Source: an uncultured Eubacteriales bacterium
Lineage (GTDB): Bacteria; Bacillota; Clostridia; Christensenellales; Borkfalkiaceae
Reading direction: 5' to 3'
DNA: 9,733 nt
Assembly: GCA_902766475.1 (NCBI GenBank)
Contig: CACXDQ010000003.1
Coordinates: forward strand, 1-9,733
Positions 1 through 6,079 of this stretch are shown here, piece by piece. Within the stretch, counting starts at the first letter, position 1; each line of letters begins with the position of its first letter. The position numbers were made by a program, and so were the translations under genes. The notes under the pieces are model-generated. The model saw nothing but the letters and a program-made list of their open reading frames with translations, had not been told where the DNA came from and made no database searches.

Positions 1-1
1 A

Positions 2-226
2 ATCAGTTGTGTCGAAAACCTGAATATTGTAATTGCGGCAGATGAATCACTGGGTGATGGTTTCTGTATCGGACATAGTTATTTCTGTGAACTAAAGGAA
101 GTAACGGATCAAGTGTTATCAAACATCGTTGAATTTGAATTGATTCCGTTATTGAAAGAGTATTGGTTCGATGAGCCGACGAAAGTTAGAGATTGGTCAA
201 ACAATTTAAGGAGTACAATTAAGTGA
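2..226 (+). CDS. mcrB: C-terminal end of McrB-type restriction GTPase (5' truncated by window edge)
   Basis: Only the last 74 residues are present, in an open frame that enters from the left edge and stops at TGA 224-226. The visible protein has the segment LGDGFCIGHSYFC, followed by an IVEFELIPLLKEYWFDEP-type stretch. This matches the C-terminal end of the AAA+ GTPase of McrBC-type (type IV) modification-dependent restriction systems, where a G-x-x-x-GHSYFC motif followed by an 'I.PLLEEYWFD' helix is typical. In these systems McrB forms the GTP-driven hexamer that recognises modified DNA and recruits the McrC nuclease. The GTPase motifs lie outside the window. The stop overlaps an in-register mcrC-like start (GTG at 223), the usual translational coupling of mcrB and mcrC, but mcrC itself is missing. 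The assignment rests on the C-terminal motif alone. Confidence 0.72.
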   Translation: MSCVENLNIVIAADESLGDGFCIGHSYFCELKEVTDQVLSNIVEFELIPLLKEYWFDEPTKVRDWSNNLRSTIK

Positions 227-255
227 TCCCTATCCGAAATATTTATTATAGATGA
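223..255 (+). pseudogene. mcrC: mcrC 5' stub, truncated after about nine codons
   Basis: A GTG at 223-225 overlaps the mcrB stop and begins a peptide read as MIPIRNIYY, followed by Arg and a TGA stop at 253-255. McrC proteins characteristically begin with a sequence of the type M-I-P-I-x-N-I-Y-Y-M-L. The first nine residues fit this closely and the match then ends abruptly. I infer that the nuclease gene was deleted or recombined away just after this point, with the junction near 248-256. The peptide is very short, so chance resemblance is possible, but its exact position at the mcrB stop makes chance unlikely. Confidence 0.6.
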
Positions 256-274
256 CATCGTTTCTCATATTGAA

Positions 275-763
275 GTGGGAATTAAAGATATGCGGTCAGC
301 TATTAATTCTATCATTATAGGTCCTAAATCAAAGTTAACTGAGATGGATATAAAAATATTATTAATAAGTAAAGGCATAATTTATGCAAGAACACATGCT
401 GATTTTTTAAATCAAGCTTTTGGAACTAACTATAAAGCTTGGATGAAAAGTTCTTGGAATTATACCGGCGGTTGGTCTATTTGGATGGTGCGTTTTAACA
501 GAAATATTGACGGTTGGGAAAATTCTTTTATCTCAGAAGGAAATGATCCGTATGCTGTTATTATGCAAGACAATCTGAATGGAAAAGATACGTTCGAGGG
601 TATTCCGATAAATTACGCTACGACGAAAAAAAGAATAGTCTTTGAAATTGACGAAAAGGAAGGCAGGAGAAAATATATATTTAGAGGAAAATACGTTTAC
701 GACGAAGCTAAGAGCGACGCCAGGACGGTGCAGTATCTCAATAAAATCTCTGATGAACTATAA
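275..763 (+). CDS. Hypothetical protein, possibly a fragment of a restriction-associated protein
   Basis: This frame encodes about 162 residues from a GTG at 275; an ATG at 290 is an alternative start. Neither has a convincing ribosome-binding site. The frame is also open upstream to the mcrB stop, reading SLSEIFIIDDIVSHIEVG before the GTG, so the true N-terminus may have been lost and this could be the tail of a larger protein joined at the mcrC scar. I do not recognise the family. The C-terminal third (RRKYIFRGKYVYDE and then YLNKISDEL) is strand-rich and resembles the small beta-barrel ends found in some modification-dependent nucleases, but no catalytic motif is visible. There is no signal peptide or membrane segment. 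Base composition is AT-rich like mcrB and unlike the downstream genes, which suggests both were acquired together. Confidence 0.5.
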   Translation: MGIKDMRSAINSIIIGPKSKLTEMDIKILLISKGIIYARTHADFLNQAFGTNYKAWMKSSWNYTGGWSIWMVRFNRNIDGWENSFISEGNDPYAVIMQDNLNGKDTFEGIPINYATTKKRIVFEIDEKEGRRKYIFRGKYVYDEAKSDARTVQYLNKISDEL

Positions 764-801
764 AAAATACTAATAATTTTTTTATAAAAAATATAAAAAG
801 G

Positions 802-830
802 TTGGCAGATTGGTAATTATATGATAAAAT
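802..830 (+). promoter_or_regulatory. Sigma-70-like promoter of the nitroreductase cassette
   Basis: A TTGGCA hexamer at 802-807 is separated by 17 bp from TAAAAT at 825-830, each close to the -35 and -10 consensus. The expected transcription start lies at about 836-838, some 35 bp before the start codon at 873. The -10 box and start site lie inside the palindrome at 824-860, which suggests repression by occlusion. Confidence 0.6.
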
Positions 831-860
831 GTACTTGTATCTAATGCAAGTACATTTTAT
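824..860. promoter_or_regulatory. Long palindrome, candidate Rrf2-family operator
   Basis: Two perfectly complementary 14-nt arms (824-837, ATAAAATGTACTTG, and 847-860, CAAGTACATTTTAT) flank a 9-nt centre. The site covers the -10 box and predicted transcription start of the cassette and ends 12 nt before the first gene's ATG. An Rrf2-family repressor is encoded as the second gene, so autoregulation of the cassette is the simplest reading. It is not followed by a T-tract beyond the arm and has no GC-rich stem, so it is a poor terminator. It could also form an RNA hairpin in the leader. Confidence 0.65.
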
Positions 861-872
861 TTTGAGGTAAAT

Positions 873-1682
873 ATGTCGATTAAAGAGTTGATAAAACGCA
901 GACGGAGCGTCAGAACGTTTGACGAAAAGCCGTTAAGCGAAACAGACAGAAATAAGCTGATGGGATATGCCTTAAACGCAGACAATCCATTCGGCGTACC
1001 CGTTGAATTCAGATTATTAGACGTGAAAGCGTCGGGGCTGTCAAGCCCCGTTATCGTTGGGGCGAGGGAATATCTTGCCGCAAAGGTCATGAAAACCGAA
1101 AACTTCGAGGTTGCGTTCGGGTATTCTTTTGAAAAAATTTGCCTCGACGCTTTATCAATTGGCGTGGGGACGGTCATGCTTGCCGCTTCGCTTAGCAGAT
1201 CGGCATTTGAAAAGGCGATGGAGCTTTCCGATGGCGAGGTTATGCCTTTGGCTTCTCCCGTCGGTTATCCGTCGGACAAAATGTCGATAAGAGAAACCTT
1301 GATGCGTAAGGCACTTCGTGCGGATAAACGCAAATCGTCTGATGAATTGTTTTTCTTTAAGAACTTTGAAAACTCATTGACGGAGAATGAAGCCGGCGAT
1401 TATGTCGAAGCGTTGGAAGCCGTAAGGCTTGCCCCTTCAGCCGGGAACGGACAGCCATGGAGAATAGTGGTAGACGGCGATAAAATACATTTTTACGAGG
1501 CAAAATCAATGAAAGACAGTCCGCTCGGAGATATTCAGAAGCTGGACGTTGGGATAGCTATTGCGCATTTTGATTTGGTCAGAAAGGAAAACGGCATTGA
1601 CGGCAAGTTTACTGTGAGCAACCCCGGAATTGTCGTGCCAAACAACATTTGCTATATAGCGACGTTTGATAGGGTGAAGTGA
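873..1682 (+). CDS. Nitroreductase-family flavoprotein (TM1586-like)
   Basis: This is a 269-residue protein of the FMN-dependent nitroreductase superfamily, which reduces nitro groups, quinones or related electrophiles with NAD(P)H in the cytoplasm. The N-terminal RRRSVRTFD (residues 9-17) is the classic FMN phosphate-binding Arg-Arg-Ser-x-Arg motif. YSFEKICLDALSIGVGTVML (84-103) is the dimer-core helix. PVGYPSDKMSIRE (129-141) matches the usual 'GYP' segment. A second motif, APSAGNGQPWR (187-197), is characteristic of the TM1586-type subgroup, in which the fold is duplicated within one chain. The ATG at 873 follows a GAGGT ribosome-binding site at 864-868. The gene is first in a cassette with an Rrf2 regulator, which it overlaps by one base, and a quinone-oxidoreductase-like gene. 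This suggests a role in electrophile or redox stress. The physiological substrate cannot be read from the sequence. Confidence 0.88.
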   Translation: MSIKELIKRRRSVRTFDEKPLSETDRNKLMGYALNADNPFGVPVEFRLLDVKASGLSSPVIVGAREYLAAKVMKTENFEVAFGYSFEKICLDALSIGVGTVMLAASLSRSAFEKAMELSDGEVMPLASPVGYPSDKMSIRETLMRKALRADKRKSSDELFFFKNFENSLTENEAGDYVEALEAVRLAPSAGNGQPWRIVVDGDKIHFYEAKSMKDSPLGDIQKLDVGIAIAHFDLVRKENGIDGKFTVSNPGIVVPNNICYIATFDRVK

Positions 1683-2110
1683 TGGATACGAGATTTTCTT
1701 CTGCGATACACACACTTATTTTGATTTCCGAAGCAAAAACGCCGATGACGTCGGAACAGATAGCCGTCAGCGTTGGAACGAACGCAAGTTATATCCGAAA
1801 ACTGACAGCGTTACTCAAAAATGGTAAAATAATAAAAAGCAGACAGGGCGTAAGCGGTTTTTCGCTTGTCATAGCGCCGCAAGATCTGACGCTATATGAC
1901 GTTTATCGTGCAATTTATGAAACGAACGAGCTGCATATTTTCGATATACACGCCAACCCCAACGACGAGTGCATAGTAGGCAAACATATCACGCCTGTGC
2001 TCACGTCGGCTTTCGGCGCTGCGGAAAACGCAGTTTTACAATCACTGAAAACCCAGACGCTTGCAAGCGTTATGGACAATATGAGAAATGAAATAAAAAA
2101 GGAGCAATAA
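1682..2110 (+). CDS. Rrf2-family transcriptional repressor
   Basis: This is a 142-residue winged-helix regulator. Its N-terminal half has the Rrf2 layout: RFSSAIHTLILISE (residues 4-17), a helix-turn-helix around MTSEQIAVSVGTNASYIRKL (22-41), then a wing (QGVSGFSLVIAPQDLTLYDVYRAI). This is closest in style to the YwnA-like subgroup. The single cysteine, C97, sits in ECIVGKHI, where Fe-S members such as IscR have a three-cysteine cluster. No cluster ligands are visible, so a thiol- or ligand-based switch is more likely than Fe-S sensing. The ATG at 1682 shares a base with the nitroreductase stop (TGATG), preceded by an AGGGTG-like ribosome-binding site. A GTG one codon upstream is possible but less likely. 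It probably represses its own operon through the palindrome at 824-860. Confidence 0.88.
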   Translation: MDTRFSSAIHTLILISEAKTPMTSEQIAVSVGTNASYIRKLTALLKNGKIIKSRQGVSGFSLVIAPQDLTLYDVYRAIYETNELHIFDIHANPNDECIVGKHITPVLTSAFGAAENAVLQSLKTQTLASVMDNMRNEIKKEQ

Positions 2111-3117
2111 ATGAAAGCGGCAGTTTTGACCGGTTATTGTAAAAACGGAAAACAACTTGAAATAATGGAAATACCCATGCCGAAGTTTGGCGAAAACGAC
2201 GTTTTGGTAAAATACGTACCGCAGGCGTAAACCCTCTTGACAATATGATAATCAAGGGTGAAGTTAAAATGATCGTTCCGTACAAATTTCTACTCGTTAT
2301 GGGCAACGAGTTTGTCGGGATAGTAGAAAAGCTCGGTGAAAAAGTTGAAAGATTTGCCGTCGGCGACAGAGTTTACGGGAGAATGCCCCTCGGCAGGATA
2401 GGCGCATTTGCCGAATATGCGGCAATAGACGAAAACGCAATAGCCAAAGTGCCCGAATATCTGTCAGACGAAGAAGCGGCGTGCGTTCCGCTTACGGCGC
2501 TTACGGCATTGCAAGCATTGCAATTGATGGATCCGAAAGCGGGTGAAACAATTTTCATTTCGGGCGGAACGGGCAGTTTAGGCGCAATGGCGATACCCGT
2601 TGCGAAGAGCTTTGGTTTGACGGTCGTTACAAACGGCGGCGGCGAGAGTGAAGAAAGGGTCAAAAACCTCGGTGCCGACAAGTTTTTCGACTATAAAAAG
2701 ACCGATTATTCTGCCGAGCTTTCAAACGTTGACTACGTCCTCGATACGTTGGGCGACAGAGAACTTCAGAAAGAGTTCGGCATTTTAAAGCGTGGAGGAG
2801 TACTCGTTTCCTTGCGTGGTATGCCGAACGGCGCATTTGCCAAGAGAAGCGGAATGTCAGCCGTAAAATGGTTTTTATTCTCCGTGGTCGGGCGAAAATA
2901 CGACAAGATGGCGGCGGAAAAAGAGCAGCAATATCATTTTATTTTCGTACACGAGGACGGCGATGGGTTGGAGCGCATTTCAAAAATTTTCGGAGAACGC
3001 AAAATCGAAGCGTCCGTCGATACCGTATATTCGCTCGATGAAGTGAACGAAGCGCTTAAAAAAATAGCTTCCGGCGGCTCAAAAGGTAAAACGATTTTAA
3101 AAATTACAGATAATTAA
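2111..3117 (+). pseudogene. Zinc-free MDR quinone oxidoreductase, single-base frameshift
   Basis: The ATG at 2111 abuts the Rrf2 stop, with AAAGGAG at 2098-2104 as ribosome-binding site. The frame reads MKAAVLTGYCKNGKQLEI onwards but reaches TAA at 2228-2230. The rest of the family sequence, starting A-G-V-N-P-L-D-N-M, continues in the -1 frame. Adding one A to the A-run at 2209-2212 restores VKIRTAGVNPLDN and gives a 335-residue protein, the normal length for medium-chain dehydrogenase/reductases of the quinone-oxidoreductase group. In the repaired protein, GNEFVG and GDRVYGRMP lie in the catalytic domain and SGGTGSLGAMAI (about 151-162) is the NADP-binding glycine motif. No zinc ligands are evident. 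The protein would reduce quinones, enones or similar electrophiles with NAD(P)H. Downstream codons show no further damage, so this is either a recent mutation or a sequence error. An ATG at 2245 could only give an N-terminally truncated product. Confidence 0.85.
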
Positions 3118-3145
3118 AAGGAAACGATAAGTTTCCTTTTTTATT
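3116..3145 (+). terminator. Rho-independent terminator of the nitroreductase/Rrf2/MDR cassette
   Basis: Perfect 10-nt arms, AAAAGGAAAC (3116-3125) and GTTTCCTTTT (3131-3140), enclose a GATAA loop and run into a T-rich tail. The hairpin starts inside the dehydrogenase stop codon, so the cassette ends here. Confidence 0.85.
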
Positions 3146-3205
3146 GTGCTGCATATGAACATATGTAAGGCTATAAGTTGATTATCGGGGGAATTTGCAA
3201 TGCGG

Positions 3206-3231
3206 AATTGTTTGTTCTATATGGGCAATTC
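3206..3231 (+). repeat. Direct repeat copy A (26 nt)
   Basis: The AATTGTTTGTTCTATA core (3206-3221), followed after three bases by GCAATTC (3225-3231), recurs at 3395-3420 with 23 of 26 positions identical. Each copy also has AATTG/CAATT inverted ends. The two copies flank a tandem-repeat block and lie 189 bp apart, so they probably mark the ends of duplicated copies of an interspersed element. Confidence 0.7.
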
Positions 3232-3240
3232 CCTTTTCGA

Positions 3241-3388
3241 GAGATTCTTCCGCTCGCTGCGCTCGGTCAGAATGACAATAAATGGAAAGTGTCAGAATGA
3301 CAATAGAGGGGAAAGGGCGGAATAACAGAGGGGGAAAGGTCAGAATGACAATAGGGGGGAAAGGGCAGAATGACAAAAGGGGTGGCTT
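3241..3388. repeat. Interspersed-type repeat plus five degenerate tandem units of about 25 bp
   Basis: The block opens with GAGATTCTTCCGCTCGCTGC and then GCTCGGTCAGAATGACA. This resembles the small interspersed repeat of the form 'gattcttcgct...cagaatgaca' seen between genes in many bacterial genomes. The GTCAGAATGACAATA unit then recurs, starting at 3266, 3291, 3316 (degenerate, GGCGGAATAAC), 3339 and 3364, with spacings of 25, 25, 23 and 25 bp. The units are separated by purine-rich GGGGAAAG-type filler. The repeats adjoin each other without unique spacers, so this is not a CRISPR array. No coding potential is evident on either strand. Confidence 0.72.
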
Positions 3389-3394
3389 TATCAA

Positions 3395-3420
3395 AATTGT
3401 TTGTTCTATAATAGCAATTC
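3395..3420 (+). repeat. Direct repeat copy B (26 nt)
   Basis: This is the second copy of the sequence at 3206-3231, differing at three central positions. It is followed by a T-run and TTGTCACCCTGAGC (3427-3440), a variant of another common interspersed repeat of the 'gtcaccctgagc' type. Confidence 0.7.
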
Positions 3421-3460
3421 TTTTTTTGTCACCCTGAGCAAGCGGAAGGGAGCGGAAGTC

Positions 3461-3570
3461 GAGCGCATAGATGTAAACGACACAGTGCGTCGTTTAGATC
3501 TATGCGCTCTAAGCAAAATGCCGACATTGCATTTTGCGGCGACCAAAGCGGCAGACGACATTGTGCCGCT
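3461..3570. repeat. Three consecutive hairpins in the intergenic repeat cluster
   Basis: Hairpin 1 has 21-nt arms (3461-3481 and 3489-3509) with a single mismatch and a 7-nt loop ACAGTGC. Hairpin 2 has arms GCAAAATG (3513-3520) and CATTTTGC (3530-3537). Hairpin 3 has arms AGCGGCA (3547-3553) and TGCCGCT (3564-3570). None is followed by a T-tract, so they do not look like terminators. They may be the palindromic core of an interspersed element or a folded RNA. An open frame of 74 codons crosses them but has repeat-derived sequence and no ribosome-binding site. Confidence 0.7.
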
Positions 3571-3643
3571 GCGACACTCACGAAAAGACGGGAGAAAATA
3601 TAGAAAGAATGATAATGATAATTAAATCATACATGTTTATCCA

Positions 3644-3672
3644 TTGCCTCTTGCGTAGTTTTATGTTATAAT
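3644..3672 (+). promoter_or_regulatory. Sigma-70-like promoter of the glycosidase/murQ operon
   Basis: TTGCCT (3644-3649) and a perfect TATAAT (3667-3672) are separated by 17 bp, placing the transcription start near 3679, about 34 bp before the first gene. The -10 box is half of a small AT-only palindrome, TATAATAAATTATA (3667-3680), which may be chance. No clear RpiR/MurR-type operator could be recognised. Confidence 0.65.
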
Positions 3673-3712
3673 AAATTATAGATTTTGATCGAAAGGCGGA
3701 AAAGCAGAGAAA

Positions 3713-6079
3713 ATGCAAGCACATATAAAATTTGAAAACGCAAGTACGTCAATCGAAGTCGACGGCGAAAAGCTCACGCCGATGGCTTTTACACCTCATG
3801 CGTTCACGAGAGATACGGAATATCTGAAACAGCTCGGAAATGCGGGTATCGAGGCATTTTTCCTTATATGCGATTTGCCGTGGCTTGACGAAAACGCCAC
3901 TAAAAGGCTCGAAGAGGATACAAAAATTTTGGTTGGAGCGGTTCCGAGGGCAAAGATATTTTTAAGGCTCGGCATGCATCCACCGTCATCCTGGGTGGAC
4001 GCTCACCCAAGCGAGATGATGCAGTATAACGGCGACGGCGAACATATTGAATGTGACGTCGTTACCGAAAGCTATCAAGGACGTTACAGCGGAATGTATG
4101 CGCTGTATTCCGATTTGTGGCGCAAAGACGCCGGCGAAGAGCTTTTGAAGTTTATGAAATATCTTCAAAAATCACCCTACGTCGAGCATTATATAGGCAT
4201 TTTCTTTGCGGGAGGAAACACTTCCGAATGGTATCCGGCGACAAAGCTTACTATACCTCGGGGAGAATATGCCGGGTATAATATGGACGCCGCCGTTGCG
4301 GCAGGTATATTGCCGGACCTTAAAGCTCGGGGAGAGAAATACGCATACAACGCACGCTCTGCGGTAACGCCCGAAACTAAGGACTTTATAGGCGACACAA
4401 GCCCTGCGTTCAAAAGGGAATTTTCAAGATTTCTTGCCGAAAAATACGGCACGGAAGAAAATTTGAAGAAAGGCTGGCGAGATGAAAAGGCGAGCTTGGA
4501 AGCGCCTGAGATACCCGATCTTTCCGAAAGGCTTTTTGCGACGATGGACGGGCTTGTATTAAACAATATGGTGCTCGGTTTAAAACCTCCCGAAAACGGA
4601 AAGACGAGCGTAGGAATGTTTTTGAATACCGACGAATATCAGAGAGTTAGCGACTTTTACAGGGCGTTTCATCTCGGTGCCGCAAATACTATTATATATT
4701 TCGGAGAACTTTTAAAAAAGCATTATCCGCAATATCTCACCGGTTCGTTTTACGGCTATTTCGGCTCGACAGATTACTTCAATATGCCGATGTGCGCCGG
4801 AGGACGGAAGATACTCGATTCCGGTGCGATAGATATTCTCGCTTGTCCCAACAATTATTTTGACAGACAGCCCGGCGGCTATGCTTGTCAGCGTGTTATG
4901 CAAGATTCTTTCCGTCTGCGTGGAAAAATGTTCTTTTCCGAGGACGACACGAGGACGCATTTGGACGGCAACTTTTACCGCAATTCAATGCAGATGTTCG
5001 ACGTTGAAGATTCCATAAACGCAATGAAGCGTGATTTCGGGAGAGATATTTGCGAGGACATATACGGCTGGTGGTTCGATCAGGTCGAAACGGGGCGGTT
5101 TAAGGACGAAATGCTGTATTCGCTCATTCGACGTCAACAGAAAATAGCAAAAGCGGCTTTTTCGGTATCGAGAGCAAAGCGCAACGATATAGCCGTTTTA
5201 TACGATGAAGAATCGGTGCATTGCGTTCCGCAGGACGTAAGCTTTCGCATCAACGAGCTTTACAGAACTCTCGAATTGCCGAGGATAGGCGCATCGGTCG
5301 ATTATTATTATCAGAAAGACCTCGGCTTGGACGTAATGCCGGACTATAAGCTGTATATATTTATGAATTGTTTTTCTCTGTCGGATTCGGACAGAGAGGC
5401 GATAGATAAAAAGATTAAAAAGAGGGGTGCAACTGCGCTGTTTTTGTACGCTCAGGGCTTTATAAACCCCGATAAGGATAAAAGGCTCAGCGCCGAAAAC
5501 ATAGAGGAGCTGACGGGTATTCGTGTCGCTCAGAGAGAAGAGGCGGTCCTTACCGGTTTTCGCTTGGAAAAAGGCTATGCCCAAAAGACGGGCTATGACG
5601 AAAGAAAGGTTTACGGGTATATAGACAGAATGCCTATGCCCGGTTGCAGTCTTATCTTTGCTGCGCAACAGCCTTACGCATATCCGTTTTTTGTCCCGAC
5701 AGACGATGAGGTCGACGTTTTGGCGAGGTTTGCAATTGGCGGCGAGCCGTCGCTCGTCAGAAAGGAAACGGGTGGTTTCACCTCGATTTTTTCGGGAACT
5801 TATTGGCTTTCGAGCGAAATAGTAAGGGCGATCGCCAAAGACGCCGGGTGTCATATCTACGAGGAAGAAGGCGATTACGTCTTTGCTAACGAATCGCTTT
5901 TAACTATTCACGCCAAAAGCGGCGGCACAAAAACGTTAAAACTCAAAAAAGCTTGTTCGCCGTTCGAGGTTTACGAAGAGAGGAGTTACGGCGAAAACGT
6001 AAGAGAAATAACTTTTGATATGAAAATCGGGGAAACAAAGATGTTTGCAATATCCGACGACGTAAAGGAGAAATTATAA
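3713..6079 (+). CDS. Cytoplasmic GH42-like glycoside hydrolase (probable clan GH-A)
   Basis: This 788-residue protein has no signal peptide or membrane segment. The N-terminal half looks like a TIM barrel. GIFFAGGNTSEWYP (162-175) matches the acid/base strand of GH42-like enzymes, with E172 the likely acid/base. KMFFSEDDTRTHL (405-417) matches the nucleophile strand, with E410 the likely nucleophile. YGWWFDQ (451-457) is a further active-site-like aromatic segment seen in such proteins. From about 490 to 605 the alternating strands and helices (NDIAVLYDEESVH, then DYKLYIFMNCFSLSD and GATALFLYAQGF) resemble the flavodoxin-like trimerisation domain of GH42. A beta-rich C-terminal part follows. 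The ATG at 3713 has only a weak ribosome-binding site (AGAGA; AAAGGCGG lies further up). The gene overlaps murQ by one base, so its substrate may contain MurNAc or another amino sugar, but beta-galactosidase or beta-mannosidase-like activities cannot be excluded. The family is fairly sure and the substrate is unknown. Confidence 0.7.
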   Translation: MQAHIKFENASTSIEVDGEKLTPMAFTPHAFTRDTEYLKQLGNAGIEAFFLICDLPWLDENATKRLEEDTKILVGAVPRAKIFLRLGMHPPSSWVDAHPSEMMQYNGDGEHIECDVVTESYQGRYSGMYALYSDLWRKDAGEELLKFMKYLQKSPYVEHYIGIFFAGGNTSEWYPATKLTIPRGEYAGYNMDAAVAAGILPDLKARGEKYAYNARSAVTPETKDFIGDTSPAFKREFSRFLAEKYGTEENLKKGWRDEKASLEAPEIPDLSERLFATMDGLVLNNMVLGLKPPENGKTSVGMFLNTDEYQRVSDFYRAFHLGAANTIIYFGELLKKHYPQYLTGSFYGYFGSTDYFNMPMCAGGRKILDSGAIDILACPNNYFDRQPGGYACQRVMQDSFRLRGKMFFSEDDTRTHLDGNFYRNSMQMFDVEDSINAMKRDFGRDICEDIYGWWFDQVETGRFKDEMLYSLIRRQQKIAKAAFSVSRAKRNDIAVLYDEESVHCVPQDVSFRINELYRTLELPRIGASVDYYYQKDLGLDVMPDYKLYIFMNCFSLSDSDREAIDKKIKKRGATALFLYAQGFINPDKDKRLSAENIEELTGIRVAQREEAVLTGFRLEKGYAQKTGYDERKVYGYIDRMPMPGCSLIFAAQQPYAYPFFVPTDDEVDVLARFAIGGEPSLVRKETGGFTSIFSGTYWLSSEIVRAIAKDAGCHIYEEEGDYVFANESLLTIHAKSGGTKTLKLKKACSPFEVYEERSYGENVREITFDMKIGETKMFAISDDVKEKL

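Noticed and set aside
775..795. AT-only inverted repeat after the hypothetical gene as a terminator
   Set aside because: It has no G/C pairs in the stem, so it would be too weak, and T/A runs are common in this AT-rich stretch.
2245..2247. ATG at 2245 as the true start of the dehydrogenase
   Set aside because: It removes about 45 residues of a family-conserved N-terminus that is present just upstream in another frame behind a good ribosome-binding site. A frameshift explains the data better.
3152..3165. CATATGAACATATG palindrome after the terminator
   Set aside because: It is short and built from self-complementary CATATG words, with no associated promoter or gene, so it is insufficient to call an operator.
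3266..3388. Possible CRISPR array
   Set aside because: Repeat units of about 15 bp are separated by only about 10 bp of similar purine-rich filler, and there are no unique spacers, leader or cas genes.
3182..3394. 70-codon - strand open frame over the tandem repeats
   Set aside because: The repeated Pro/Leu/Ser-rich peptide (PFPSIVILT-type) simply reflects translation of the 25-bp repeat units.
3401..3625. 74-codon + strand open frame across the hairpin cluster
   Set aside because: It begins at a TTG inside direct repeat B, has no ribosome-binding site, and its composition follows the palindromic repeats. It is most likely an accidental frame.
5198..5854. 218-codon - strand open frame
   Set aside because: It lies wholly inside the glycosidase gene, antisense to conserved family sequence, and shows no recognisable domain. 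It is a shadow frame.
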